DNA of 64,000 nucleotides, taken from Lachnospiraceae bacterium (GTDB taxonomy: Bacteria > Bacillota > Clostridia > Lachnospirales > Lachnospiraceae). A model generated the notes under the pieces. That model was given only the letters and a program-made list of their open reading frames with translations. It was not told the DNA's origin and ran no database searches. The translations under genes and the position numbers were made by a program. The stretch is taken from the NCBI GenBank assembly GCA_902363445.1, contig CABJAB010000001.1:186001-250000 (forward strand). The letters are read 5' to 3'. Positions within the stretch are counted from its first letter, which is position 1, and each line of letters begins with the position of its first letter. Positions 8,144-17,646 of the stretch are shown in pieces.

Positions 8144-10741
8144 TCAATTGAGAATAGATTCTATCATCTGGTAGAGCTTATCAGGCTCGATTGGCTTTGC
8201 CAAATGCCCGTTCATACCCGCCTCGTATGCTTTTACCACATCCTCGTGGAAAGCATCGGCTGTCATAGCGATAATAGGTATGATGCCGGCCCGCGGGTGA
8301 TCAGACTGACGAATCGCTCTCGTAGCCTGATAGCCATTCATGATCGGCATCTGCACATCCATCAGAATTAAATCGTAACGGTTGCCGTCAGCCAGAAAAT
8401 ATTCCAGGGCCTCCTGCCCGCTTCCCGCGCATTCAATTTCCATTCCTGCCATTTTAAGCAGTTCCACAGCGATTTCCCGGTTGAGTTCGTTATCCTCTGC
8501 CAGCAGCACACGACGGCTATCCAAAACATGATTCAAGCTTTTGTTTATAGGATTTTTGAGCGCTTTATCGATGCCTGTCACGGCAAGAAGAGCGTTATAA
8601 AGGGTAGAGGCAAAAATAGGTTTGGACAAAAATGCGTTGGCGCCTGCTTGCCGGGCGCTCTGTTCAATGGAGGTCCAATCATAAGCTGTGATAATGATGA
8701 TAGTGGTATCCGGCCCCACGATCTCCCGAATCTGACGGGTGACTTCAATTCCGTCAATATCCGGCATCTTCCAGTCAATCAGGCAAACATCATAGGCTTT
8801 TCCAGTTCTATGAGCAGACAAGGCCTTTTCCACACAAGCCGTCCCTGTGAGCACCCAGTCCGACTGAATTCCCAGGTTCCCCAGCAGAAGCGTCGTGTGA
8901 ATGCAGCTGTCCCGGTCATCATCCGCCACCAGTACCTTGAGAGCCTCCAATGCCTGATGATTGTGCGAGGAAACTGTCTCACTTGCTCCATCTGTATCAA
9001 AATCCAGTTCTACGGTAAAGACAGTGCCTTTCTCCAGTTCACTTTTTACCGAAATAGCCCCGCCCATCAACGTAACCAAATTTTGGGTGATAGACAGACC
9101 AAGGCCTGTACCGCCATACCTCTGACTCACAGCAGCATTTGCCTGCTCAAAGGGCAGGAATATCCGGTTCATAAATTCACTGCTCATGCCAATACCGGTA
9201 TCGCTGATTGTAAAACGCAGGCGTACTCGTTCATTTTTCTTTTGAATCTGCCGAATCTCTAAACGGACTGTACCGCCAGATGGTGTAAATTTAAGTGCGT
9301 TTGAAAGAAGATTAATCAAAATTTGGTTCAGACGCAAGGAATCCCCAATCAGTATCGTGTCTGTCAGGTCTACCAGAGGCATAGAAAAATGAATTCCTTT
9401 ATCCACAGCCTGGGGGTAGAAAATAGAAGTAATAGATTCCGCCACGCTCTCCAGATTAAATGTCTCATGGGCAATGGTCATTTTCCCTTCGTCTATTTTA
9501 GACATATCTAATACATCATTTATGAGTGTCATCAAATGCTTGGAAGAGTATCCAATCTTTTCCAAGCAGTCCTCCACCCTTTTTCGATCTTCTATATAAG
9601 CGCCGGCAATTGTGGTCATACCGATAATCGCGTTCATAGGGGTGCGGATCTCATGGCTCATACGGGAGAGAAAACTCTGCTTCGCAGCATTGGCGTTCTG
9701 TGCATTCACCAGAGCATCCTTAAGCGTTTGCTCCTTCACCATTTTCTCTGTCTGGTCAGAGAGGGAGACAATATAGCGCGTGACTTTCCCGTTGATTATT
9801 TCCGGATAACTTCGAATCTCTACCCAGCGAATCTGCCCGGATGAAAGACGCATCCGCAAATCGATACTTTGGCCAGCCGCCGTGCTCACCTTCTGAGTAA
9901 ACGCTATAAATTCAGCTAAATCTTCTTTAACAACCCGATGCATCAGCAAATCTGTATTCGCCATAAAATCAGTTTCTTCAATGCCCAGAACGCGCTTACT
10001 GTTTGCGCTGACATACTCCAGGGATTTATTCTCCTGATTATATATAAAAAAAACTTCATCTACATTGGAGGAAAGAACATCAAATAATCGCTCTCTGTAT
10101 TGAATTTCCCGCATGCTTTTCCGTTCTTGCCAAAAAACGAACAAAAAGTATGAAGGGAGGAAAATCGTAAGCACAGCTGCCGAAATGATAGCTGCGTCCG
10201 CTGTATCCGCCGCTCTTTGCTCCAGACCCCGTACCTTGCTGTCTGCAAAAGTAATAATAGTCTCCAATGACTCGCTGACCGCGTCGTATTTAGGATATAT
10301 GTACTGCTCCACATATTGGGCGGTCGCTTCACGCTCCATAGGAAGAATAGTCGGAAGTGCCTCATTTTGTGTTTTTTCAAGCTCCTGCATTGCTGTCAAC
10401 AGGAGATCAGTGTCCTCGGCCGGTCCCAAATATTGGCTGGTTATTATTTCAATGGCTGCATACTGCAATGCGTACCGTTCATTGAGTATCTGCTGCACCG
10501 CATCCATATCATCTGACGAAGCTCCTACCAGATCCAGCAAAAAACCTTTCATATCTAAAAGCCGAGACCTCATTGCCCTCGATTCGTTGGAAACCGTATA
10601 AGGATGATCATAAATCATTGCGGCTGTCTGTTGCAGGTGATTTGTAGAAAAGATACTGAACGCGGACAGGCCAATTGCCAGCGCGCAAATCAATCCCATC
10701 CCAAATTCCTTCCGTTTGCTTCGCTTACTCTTAATATTCAA
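8144..10741 (-). CDS. Membrane hybrid sensor histidine kinase with PAS and two receiver domains
   Basis: Sensor kinase of 865 residues from a TTG start at 10741, preferred because AAAAGGAG is eight bases upstream and the product then starts just before the first membrane helix (about 14-31). An extracytoplasmic helical sensor of about 150 residues ends at a second helix (184-204). Then come a PAS domain (about 215-335), HisKA with phosphoacceptor His363 in MSHEIRTPMN, HATPase (NALKF, DTGIGM, GGTGLGLS), receiver 1 (phosphoacceptor Asp656 in CLIDWKMPD) and receiver 2 (Asp794 in LILMDVQMP). No HPt domain or output regulator is encoded beside it, so it probably signals through an HPt protein elsewhere. 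It has its own promoter and terminator. The ligand is unknown. Confidence 0.93.
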   Translation of the reverse strand: MNIKSKRSKRKEFGMGLICALAIGLSAFSIFSTNHLQQTAAMIYDHPYTVSNESRAMRSRLLDMKGFLLDLVGASSDDMDAVQQILNERYALQYAAIEIITSQYLGPAEDTDLLLTAMQELEKTQNEALPTILPMEREATAQYVEQYIYPKYDAVSESLETIITFADSKVRGLEQRAADTADAAIISAAVLTIFLPSYFLFVFWQERKSMREIQYRERLFDVLSSNVDEVFFIYNQENKSLEYVSANSKRVLGIEETDFMANTDLLMHRVVKEDLAEFIAFTQKVSTAAGQSIDLRMRLSSGQIRWVEIRSYPEIINGKVTRYIVSLSDQTEKMVKEQTLKDALVNAQNANAAKQSFLSRMSHEIRTPMNAIIGMTTIAGAYIEDRKRVEDCLEKIGYSSKHLMTLINDVLDMSKIDEGKMTIAHETFNLESVAESITSIFYPQAVDKGIHFSMPLVDLTDTILIGDSLRLNQILINLLSNALKFTPSGGTVRLEIRQIQKKNERVRLRFTISDTGIGMSSEFMNRIFLPFEQANAAVSQRYGGTGLGLSITQNLVTLMGGAISVKSELEKGTVFTVELDFDTDGASETVSSHNHQALEALKVLVADDDRDSCIHTTLLLGNLGIQSDWVLTGTACVEKALSAHRTGKAYDVCLIDWKMPDIDGIEVTRQIREIVGPDTTIIIITAYDWTSIEQSARQAGANAFLSKPIFASTLYNALLAVTGIDKALKNPINKSLNHVLDSRRVLLAEDNELNREIAVELLKMAGMEIECAGSGQEALEYFLADGNRYDLILMDVQMPIMNGYQATRAIRQSDHPRAGIIPIIAMTADAFHEDVVKAYEAGMNGHLAKPIEPDKLYQMIESILN

Positions 10742-10897
10742 AACAATTACTCCTTTTACCAGGGAGCATTTTTTATAACTCTCATCCCGGATACGTATAC
10801 TTATTCTATTCCCTGACGTCATTCCTGGCACGCCGTTTTAACCCGCCAGGTAATCCCCTCACAAGGATATATCGCACTGATTCGTTCATATATGCGT

Positions 10898-10926
10898 ATT
10901 ATACCAATTTAAAATCTATAAGGCAA
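10898..10926 (-). promoter_or_regulatory. Candidate promoter of the hybrid kinase gene
   Basis: TTGCCT at 10926-10921, 17-base spacer, TATAAT at 10903-10898 on the minus strand, about 157 bases before the TTG start. The rest of the 321-base gap between the kinase and the FGGY kinase holds the terminator at 10983-11010 and nothing else I recognise. Confidence 0.6.
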
Positions 10927-10982
10927 CAAATCCGCCTTCTTATCTAGCTTTTTTCCAAATATATTTCGTTCAACCGCAAAAC

Positions 10983-11010
10983 AGCCGGAAGGAACTAAAT
11001 CCTTCCGGCT
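10983..11010 (-). terminator. Terminator of operon 2
   Basis: A perfect 11-bp stem, AGCCGGAAGGA with TCCTTCCGGCT, and a six-base loop, followed on the minus strand by GTTTTG. It lies 52 bases after the FGGY kinase stop. Confidence 0.8.
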
Positions 11011-11062
11011 ACATTCTTACTTTTCTCTGTCTCCTGCGTATGCCGCGGCGTCTTTCTCAATT

Positions 11063-12607
11063 TCATAGTTTCTGATAAAGCTCTTTCATTGTTTCACGGA
11101 TCAGGCAGTATTTCTCATACTTTTCCTGATAATCGTTTTCCGGAGCATATCCTCTCGCCGTCTTGACAAATACCTCCGCGGCTTCTTCATAATTTTTATA
11201 AGCCCCGTCGGCCGCCGCGCAGATCATGGCCAGTCCTGTGATGCCCGCGTCCGGATTGTCCAGGATATGAATGGGCTGGCGCAGCACGTCGGCTTTCATC
11301 TGCATGAACAAAGGAGATTTGGAGCATCCTCCGGAAGCTACTATTTTATGGATGGGAAGCCCCACCTTCTTTAGCGTATCAAAACAGGTCCTGGATTCGA
11401 AGCACAGCCCTTCCAGAAGCGCCCGGTACATCTGCGCCCGGCCTGTGTTCACATCCAGTCCAAGAAACACTCCCAGAGCCTGATTTGACGCGTCCATGCT
11501 CTTTACCCTGGAGAGATAAGGAAGAAAATACACATCGCCTGAATCCGGCGCACAGTTTTCATTCGCCAGATCGTAAATGCTCTTTCCCGCGTTCTCCGGC
11601 TTCACCAAAGCCACTTTCCTGCCGCCCATTCCTGAGGACAGCCCGCTTCTCTCCGCCTTAAAATCCGCGCCGAACTCGCTCACAAACCACCGTATGCTGG
11701 TGCCGTGGGACAGCTGCCCGACGGGAATGATATATTGTCCCGGCTGGATATAAGGCTCAAAACAAAGCTGATTTTCGAAGAAAGAATCATTAAAATTTTC
11801 TTTATGAATGATCAGATTGATACTTTCCGTGGATCCCTCGCCGGCCATGATATCGCCCGGCTTCACGGCACCTGACCCCAAAAGGGCGCTGCACTGATCA
11901 TGGCATCCCAGGACTATCTTCAGATCATACGGAAGCCCGGTTTCCTCCGCCAGCTCCTTCCGTATCCTTCCAACTATCGCGCCTGTGGACGCCACTGGAG
12001 AGAACTTCTCCACAGGCACCCCGAATCTCTCCCCGATCTCCCGGGACCACTCCAGGTTTCCCGCGTCAAACAGCATGGTCCTGGAAGCGCTGGACTGGTC
12101 GATCACCTTCTGCCCAGTCAGCATATATGTGATATAATCACCAAACATAAAGTAATGAGCGGTCTTTTCCACGATTTCCGGCTGATGCTCCTTCAGCCAG
12201 ACGCAGCGGTTTAAGGTATACATCGGATTCACTGGCACGCCGGTCAGCCCATGGAGATACCTGTCGTCCATTCTGCCGCGGATATATTCCGCCGTTTCCG
12301 GTCCCCGCTGGTCCAGATAAGTGATCCCATTCCGGAGGACTCCGCCGTCCTTATCCACCATGACCACGGCTTCCCCGATCGAGGAGACCGCAAGCATGCG
12401 TATCTCAACCTCCGGAGACGCGGCTTCTGCCAGCGTTTCCTTTACCGCATTCCACACAGTGACCGGATTCAGTTCCACCATTCCAGGCTCCGGGCTCTCA
12501 AAGCCATATTCCCTGCGGGCCATGGCGAGTATCTTCCCGCTCCGGTCCACCAGAGCCGCTTTGCAGCCGGAGGTTCCCACATCAAGCCCAATATAAACCG
12601 CTTTCAT
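11063..12607 (-). CDS. FGGY-family carbohydrate kinase
   Basis: ATP-dependent sugar kinase of 514 residues, xylulokinase/gluconokinase-like fold. The N-terminal phosphate loop is GLDVGTSGCKAALVD (residues 7-21), the DQRG segment (about 99-102) is in the sugar site, and the C-terminal ATPase half carries GEGSTESINL and the FGGY signature-like block HKIVASGGCSKSPLFMQMKADVLRQPI. It is the last gene of operon 2, two bases after the aldolase, so a ketose phosphorylated here could be cleaved by its neighbour. The substrate (a ketopentose, ketohexose or aldonate) cannot be read from sequence. Confidence 0.92.
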   Translation of the reverse strand: MKAVYIGLDVGTSGCKAALVDRSGKILAMARREYGFESPEPGMVELNPVTVWNAVKETLAEAASPEVEIRMLAVSSIGEAVVMVDKDGGVLRNGITYLDQRGPETAEYIRGRMDDRYLHGLTGVPVNPMYTLNRCVWLKEHQPEIVEKTAHYFMFGDYITYMLTGQKVIDQSSASRTMLFDAGNLEWSREIGERFGVPVEKFSPVASTGAIVGRIRKELAEETGLPYDLKIVLGCHDQCSALLGSGAVKPGDIMAGEGSTESINLIIHKENFNDSFFENQLCFEPYIQPGQYIIPVGQLSHGTSIRWFVSEFGADFKAERSGLSSGMGGRKVALVKPENAGKSIYDLANENCAPDSGDVYFLPYLSRVKSMDASNQALGVFLGLDVNTGRAQMYRALLEGLCFESRTCFDTLKKVGLPIHKIVASGGCSKSPLFMQMKADVLRQPIHILDNPDAGITGLAMICAAADGAYKNYEEAAEVFVKTARGYAPENDYQEKYEKYCLIRETMKELYQKL

Positions 12608-12609
12608 AC

Positions 12610-13455
12610 TTATACCCGGAACTGTGTCAGGATATCCAGCCTCTGCTCCGCCACTTTTTCCACGGCCGTCCTTGCTGTATCCAGCGCGTCCGCAATATCG
12701 CAGCGGGCTCCGTGTTCTTTGTAGAACGCATAGAGCGCCTCGTTATAGGCAATAAAGAAGTCGGTCCCGACGTTCAGTTTCGCAATTCCCATTCGGACCA
12801 TTTCTGTTACATCCTCATCCGGCGTCCCGGAGCCCCCGTGTACGACGATGGGGCAGGAAATCGTATCGATCAGCTCCTTCAGCAGATCAAAGTTGATCTT
12901 AGGGGTATACTTATACACTCCGTGAGCCGTTCCGATGGAAACAGCCAGGCAGTCGATTCCGGTATCCTTTACAAACCGCCTCGCAATCTCCGGATCCGTA
13001 TAGCCCAGAGCAATCTCCTCCGGCGTTCTGTCCGCGTCGGAAATGGTACCCAGCTCCGCCTCCACAGAAATTCCCTTTGCATGCGCTGCCTCTACCACCC
13101 GGCAGGTCTCCTTCACATTATAGTCATAATCCTCGGAGGCCAAATCGATCATGACTCCGCTGTATCCCGCGTCAATGCAGAGCTTCGCCTGCTCGTAGGA
13201 GCGTCCGTGATCCAGGCCCATCGCGATCTTCACCTTAGAATGGGTGGAAGCCACCTCAGCAATGGCGCGCATGTAATCCGCCCCGGCGAAGTCAACATGC
13301 TTGTGATACGTCTGCACGATGATCGGAGCGTCTTTTCGGCTGGCCGCGGACACCAGAGCCTGCAGGATCTCCAGATTCAGCGCATTGAACGCTCCTATCG
13401 TGATCTTGTGCTCCTTTGCGTAATTCAACAGTTCTACATAATTTGAAAGTGCCAT
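12610..13455 (-). CDS. Class II ketose-bisphosphate aldolase
   Basis: Zinc-dependent aldolase, 281 residues, of the fructose/tagatose-bisphosphate aldolase family. Metal ligands are visible in GLDHGRS (residues 79-85), EAELGTISD and GTAHGVYK, with the phosphate-binding HGGSGTPDE. ATG at 13455 has AAAGGAATTC upstream; the frame extends another 23 codons but those residues are not family-like. It lies between the allA-like gene and the FGGY kinase. It probably cleaves a phosphorylated ketose into DHAP or a related triose plus an aldehyde; the exact ketose is inferred only. Confidence 0.92.
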   Translation of the reverse strand: MALSNYVELLNYAKEHKITIGAFNALNLEILQALVSAASRKDAPIIVQTYHKHVDFAGADYMRAIAEVASTHSKVKIAMGLDHGRSYEQAKLCIDAGYSGVMIDLASEDYDYNVKETCRVVEAAHAKGISVEAELGTISDADRTPEEIALGYTDPEIARRFVKDTGIDCLAVSIGTAHGVYKYTPKINFDLLKELIDTISCPIVVHGGSGTPDEDVTEMVRMGIAKLNVGTDFFIAYNEALYAFYKEHGARCDIADALDTARTAVEKVAEQRLDILTQFRV

Positions 13456-13498
13456 TTTGAATTCCTTTCTCTGCCTTCTGAAGCAGACCTTTCCAAGT

Positions 13499-14011
13499 TC
13501 ATGAATTTTTGTCTTGCAGGACAATCTCTATGTAATCCTCTTCCGGGAAATCACATACAATGCAGTCATTTCCATATACCCGCTCCGGCATCACGATCAT
13601 CAGATGAAGCACGTCGTTGTGAAGGGGGTACGGGGACAGATGCCATACGCCCGTATTCAGTTTCACCAAAGTCCCTTTCGGTACAATAAATGCCTCTGTC
13701 TTTTCCGGCGTGATCACGTGCTTGGAGGGCGGCGCCACATGCATCACGGCATCGTCGTCCACAAAGAAGATCCCTTCCCCTGTCCAGTTATGGTATTCGG
13801 CCGCCTTGATCACCATTTTTTCCGGTCTGTTCACCGTCAGCGGAGAAAACGCGATCTGCTCTCTTCCGCTGACCGACATGGTCACCGGATCCGGGTAAAA
13901 GGCACTTTCTCCTCCGTCAAAACAATTTCCAGAAGGCTCCAGCATACTGGCAAAGCTGCCGTATGGACGGAAACCCTCCACTGTGAGGGGTTTTGCTTGA
14001 ATCGTCCTCAT
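13499..14011 (-). CDS. Ureidoglycolate lyase-like cupin protein
   Basis: 170 residues, resembling the ureidoglycolate lyase (AllA) cupin family: KPLTVEGFRPYGSFASMLEP at the N-terminus, the central APPSKHVITPEKTEAFIVPKGT and the closing GVWHLSPYPL. Start chosen at ATG 14011 behind AAAGGAGAAACG. There are no purine or allantoin genes nearby; it sits between an ABC permease and an aldolase. In such sugar operons the protein may act on a sugar-acid or lactone rather than ureidoglycolate, which is inference. Family call moderately sure, role unknown. Confidence 0.72.
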   Translation of the reverse strand: MRTIQAKPLTVEGFRPYGSFASMLEPSGNCFDGGESAFYPDPVTMSVSGREQIAFSPLTVNRPEKMVIKAAEYHNWTGEGIFFVDDDAVMHVAPPSKHVITPEKTEAFIVPKGTLVKLNTGVWHLSPYPLHNDVLHLMIVMPERVYGNDCIVCDFPEEDYIEIVLQDKNS

Positions 14012-14034
14012 CGTTTCTCCTTTCTTCCTGCTGT

Positions 14035-15018
14035 TTATTTGGATTTTCCTTTTTCCTTCCTCATGACGTCGAAGAATACGGCAGCCAGGATGATACATCC
14101 TTTTGTAATATTCTGCACATACCAGGGCACCTGCAGCATACTCATGCCGTTTGCGAGAACGCCAAGTACGATGGCGCCAAGCAGGGTGCTGCCGATCCTT
14201 CCTTCGCCGCCCAGGTAACTGATGCCGCCCAGGTAGCAGGCCGCCACTGCGTCAAACTCCATCGCATTTCCAGTGGTTGGCTGCCCCGTCGTGATTCGGG
14301 AACATGAGATGATCCCGCAGACAGCAGCCAGGAAGCCGGAGATAGAGTACACGATCCAAGTCACCTTCCTGATCTTGATTCCGGTGAAGCGGGCCGCCTC
14401 CCGGTTTCCGCCGATGGCGTAAACACAGCGCCCGAATTTCGATTTGCCCAGCAGAAGGAACATGACAACGAAGATGACCAGCAGGTAGATCACAGGCAGA
14501 GGAATGACATTAAACAGATACCCGTTGCCCAGCTGGCCGAACGCGGGATCCACATTGATCATATTTCCTCTTGTGATGACGTAGCAGCCGCCGCGGCCGA
14601 TCAGCTGAGTGGCCAGGGTGACTACAAAGGGCGGCAGGGACGTATTCGCCAGCAGAGCTCCGTTGAAAACGCCGAACAGAGAACCGGCAGCCAGGGCGCC
14701 TAAGATGGCCGCCCAGAACGGAAGGCCTACGCTGGACAGCAGCCATGCACAGAAGCAGGATGTGAATCCGATGACAGAGCCCTGGGAAAGGTCAATCCCG
14801 TTGATGATGATACAGAGCGTCATACCAAAACCGATGATGCCGGTAATAGAGATTGACCGCATGATATTAAACAGGTTCTTTACCTGCAGGAAGTTCGGCT
14901 GCAGGATGGAAATAATGATACACATGGCGATCAGGCCGATCAACATGCCGATGTTGTTGTTGAGATACTGTTTCACCGGATTCGTCTTCTTCACAGAAAC
15001 AGCTTTTGCTTCACTCAT
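14035..15018 (-). CDS. Sugar ABC transporter permease (RbsC-like), operon 2
   Basis: Membrane subunit of a CUT2-type sugar importer, 327 residues with eight to ten hydrophobic segments. The conserved BPD_transp_2 block GINGIDLSQGS-like (IIINGIDLSQGSVIGFTS, about 71-88) and the coupling segment YAIGGNREAARFTGI (about 196-210) are present. It overlaps the upstream ATPase gene by four bases (ATGA), so translation is coupled. Confidence 0.94.
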   Translation of the reverse strand: MSEAKAVSVKKTNPVKQYLNNNIGMLIGLIAMCIIISILQPNFLQVKNLFNIMRSISITGIIGFGMTLCIIINGIDLSQGSVIGFTSCFCAWLLSSVGLPFWAAILGALAAGSLFGVFNGALLANTSLPPFVVTLATQLIGRGGCYVITRGNMINVDPAFGQLGNGYLFNVIPLPVIYLLVIFVVMFLLLGKSKFGRCVYAIGGNREAARFTGIKIRKVTWIVYSISGFLAAVCGIISCSRITTGQPTTGNAMEFDAVAACYLGGISYLGGEGRIGSTLLGAIVLGVLANGMSMLQVPWYVQNITKGCIILAAVFFDVMRKEKGKSK

Positions 15019-16511
15019 GATTCAATTCCTCCTATCGCATACTGCATAATGGTCTGCTCCGTGATCTCGTCCCTTGCGATCTCTCCGGTGATCTTTCCCT
15101 CCCGCAGCACATAAATGCGGTCACAGAGATTCATAACCTCCGGCATTTCCGAAGAAATCAGGATAACGCCTACGCCCATTTCTACAATCTCATATATTAA
15201 TTTATAAATTTCCTGTTTTGCGCCTACGTCGATTCCTCTTGTGGGCTCATCCAGGATCAGCACCTTGGGGTTTGTGACAAGCCATTTTGCCAAAACCACC
15301 TTCTGCTGGTTTCCGCCGGACAAGTTGACTGCCTTGGCATCATAGGACGGCGTCTTTATCCTGAGGCGCTTTCCGATATTCTCAATTGTCTCGTCGTTCA
15401 GCTTCTTATCCAGCTTGATTCCCTTGATGATCTTGTTCAGGATCGGAAGTGTGATATTGAAGCCTACCGTCTGTTTCAGAATCAATCCTTCATATTTCCG
15501 GTCCTCCGGCGCCAGCACGATCCCTTCCTGGGTGGCCTCTGTCGGGTTATTGATGACGATCTTCTTCCCGTCCAGGATCACCGATTCCTTGGTGCTCTTG
15601 TCGATTCCAAGAAGAGCCCGCATAAGCTCAGAGCGGCCCGCCCCCATCAATCCGTAAAAGCCCAGGACCTCTCCTTTTCTCAGCTTGAAGCTCGCGTCAG
15701 ATACCCGGTCGGAATTGATATGGTTCGCTTCCAGGAGCATTTCACCGGGATTCGTCTTATGAGGCGGATAAACATTCTGGATATCGCGCCCGACCATCAT
15801 ATTGATCAGTTCCTCGTACGGCAGCTCCTTCGTGACCCTGGTGCCGATATACTGCCCGTCCCGCATGACCGTGATCCGGTCGCAGATCTCAAAAATCTCA
15901 TTCAGTTTATGAGAGATAAAGATGATGGTAACGCCCTTCTTCTTCAGCATCCGCATGATTTCCATCAAACGCTCTACTTCCGCCGTGGCCAGAGAAGCCG
16001 TGGGTTCGTCCATCACCAGGATCTTTATCTCCTCCGACAGGGAGCGGCAGATCTCCACCATCTGCTGCTGTGCCACACTCAGCCTGGAAACGGGCGTATC
16101 CGGCTGAAGCTCTTCCATGCCGATCAGCTTGAGAAGCTTTGCCGTTTCCTCAAGCATCGCGGAATCATCCACAAAATATTTGCTTTTTGACGGAAACTTC
16201 CCCATGAAAATGTTCTCGGCCACCGTCATATTCTTGGCGAGACTCAGCTCCTGATGGATCACGCTAATGCCATGCGCCCTTGCTGTTATGACATTGTCCA
16301 TCTTCACAGGCTTTCCATCAATGAATATCTCTCCGCCGTCCGGCTGATAGATGCCCGCGAGGATTTTGATCAGGGTGGACTTTCCAGCGCCGTTCTCACC
16401 GATAAGGGCGTGTATTTCTCCCTTCTCCACCTCAAAGTGAATGTCGTCAAGCGCCTTCACGCCGGGGAAGACCTTGTTGACGCCCACCATTCTCAATGCA
16501 AGTTCACTCAT
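15015..16511 (-). CDS. Sugar ABC transporter ATP-binding protein (RbsA/MglA-like), operon 2
   Basis: 498-residue tandem ATPase of a CUT2 importer. The first domain has Walker A GENGAGKST (about 37-45), signature LSVAQQQMVEICRSL and Walker B ILVMDEPTASL. The second has the usual degenerate Walker A GLMGAGRSE, signature LSGGNQQKVVLAKWL and LILDEPTRGIDVGAK. It follows the binding-protein gene by about 100 bases with a hairpin in the gap. Confidence 0.95.
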   Translation of the reverse strand: MSELALRMVGVNKVFPGVKALDDIHFEVEKGEIHALIGENGAGKSTLIKILAGIYQPDGGEIFIDGKPVKMDNVITARAHGISVIHQELSLAKNMTVAENIFMGKFPSKSKYFVDDSAMLEETAKLLKLIGMEELQPDTPVSRLSVAQQQMVEICRSLSEEIKILVMDEPTASLATAEVERLMEIMRMLKKKGVTIIFISHKLNEIFEICDRITVMRDGQYIGTRVTKELPYEELINMMVGRDIQNVYPPHKTNPGEMLLEANHINSDRVSDASFKLRKGEVLGFYGLMGAGRSELMRALLGIDKSTKESVILDGKKIVINNPTEATQEGIVLAPEDRKYEGLILKQTVGFNITLPILNKIIKGIKLDKKLNDETIENIGKRLRIKTPSYDAKAVNLSGGNQQKVVLAKWLVTNPKVLILDEPTRGIDVGAKQEIYKLIYEIVEMGVGVILISSEMPEVMNLCDRIYVLREGKITGEIARDEITEQTIMQYAIGGIES

Positions 16512-16539
16512 TTCGCTTACCCCTTCATCGAATAAATTC

Positions 16540-16566
16540 AGGGCGGAATGCCAAGCATCCCGCCCT
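16540..16566 (-). promoter_or_regulatory. Intercistronic hairpin between binding protein and ATPase genes (operon 2)
   Basis: AGGGCGG/CCGCCCT stem with an inner ATGC/GCAT stem, and no good U run on the minus strand. It is placed to stabilise the upstream binding-protein mRNA or to attenuate readthrough into the transporter genes. Confidence 0.65.
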
Positions 16567-16614
16567 GCTGTTTGATTGATTTGTTACCCTGCTGCACGTG
16601 AGGTCTGCGGAATT

Positions 16615-17646
16615 TTAGAATCCTTCGTATGTACTGGCGTTGTCCTTGTTTACTTCCTTGCAGTCCAGATTTTCCAACTTCTCAACATCCTTGCCGTTCA
16701 GATAATCCAACGCGTTCTTTACACTGTGGATACCCAGGTCCTTGGGGAGCTGTGCCGCTGTCGCGAGCAGATAACCGGATTCGATCAGTTCAACCGCGTT
16801 GGTCGTGCCGTCTACGCTGGTAACTTTTACATCGCCGGGCTGATATCCGTTGGACTGCAGCGCGGAGCAGATACCGATCGCAAATACGTCGCCGGTGGTG
16901 AACACGCCCGCCAGATCAGGATTTGCCTGGCAGATATTCTCCATAAGCGTAAGAGCTTCCTCTGTGGTAGCGTTCTGTACAATCTCTTCCTGCACGATCT
17001 CTACATCGGGGAATTCTTTTTCGATCAGGTCATACAGAGCTTGTTTCCTGTCGTTTACCGCTTCGCTTCCGGTGGTAGTGATGGTCGCGATTTTGCCCTT
17101 TCCGCCGATGCCTTCCAAAAGTGCGCGTCCTGCGATCTCGCCCGCGCTGTAGTTATTGGAAACAACGGTGGACACAACTGCGTCTGTCTCGCCCGCGGGA
17201 GTATCCATACATACTACGGGAACGCCTGCTTTCGCGGCTTCTTCCAAAGCCGGGATGATGGCGTTGGAATCGATGGGGATACAGATGATGGCTTTACATC
17301 CCTGGGATACCAGGTCGGCTATCTGATCCATCTGCTTCTGGGAATCGCCGGAAGCATCTGTCACGACTACGGAGGCCGTAGGATCATACTGTTTCACGCC
17401 TTCTTCCACGCCGGATACACAGGTCGCATAGAAAGAGTTCTGAGCGTTGGGTACGGCACATCCGTATTTCCCGCCTTCACTGCTGCCTTCTGACTTAGCA
17501 GCTGTAGTCTCGTCAGCTTTGGCTGCGGTAGTCGTCTCATCCTTTTTGGCTTCTGTCGTCTTCTCTTCCTTTTTGGCAGCCGTGGTTTCATCCGCTTTCT
17601 TACTTCCACAGCCAGCCAGTACAGATGCAACCATAGCCAAGCACAT
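16615..17646 (-). CDS. Sugar ABC transporter substrate-binding lipoprotein, operon 2 (apparent frameshift in signal peptide)
   Basis: Periplasmic-binding-protein-like (RbsB/Peripla_BP_4) lipoprotein. The mature part after lipobox Cys (SVLAGCGSKK) has a Thr/Ala/Lys/Glu linker, then KYGCAVPNAQNSFYATCVSGVEEGV and the hinge segments of the family. The continuous frame starts at ATG 17646, which gives a signal peptide lacking its basic start and has no ribosome-binding site. A good site (AAGGAGGG) and ATG lie at 17672, but that frame reads ATG AAA AAA AGG and stops at 17648-17646. One extra A in the A7 run would restore MKKKVLCLLMCLAMVASVLA. The short frame's TGA overlaps the internal ATG (TGATG), so reinitiation is also possible. 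It is either a genuine frameshift, a sequencing error or a regulated slip. Confidence 0.85.
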   Translation of the reverse strand: MCLAMVASVLAGCGSKKADETTAAKKEEKTTEAKKDETTTAAKADETTAAKSEGSSEGGKYGCAVPNAQNSFYATCVSGVEEGVKQYDPTASVVVTDASGDSQKQMDQIADLVSQGCKAIICIPIDSNAIIPALEEAAKAGVPVVCMDTPAGETDAVVSTVVSNNYSAGEIAGRALLEGIGGKGKIATITTTGSEAVNDRKQALYDLIEKEFPDVEIVQEEIVQNATTEEALTLMENICQANPDLAGVFTTGDVFAIGICSALQSNGYQPGDVKVTSVDGTTNAVELIESGYLLATAAQLPKDLGIHSVKNALDYLNGKDVEKLENLDCKEVNKDNASTYEGF

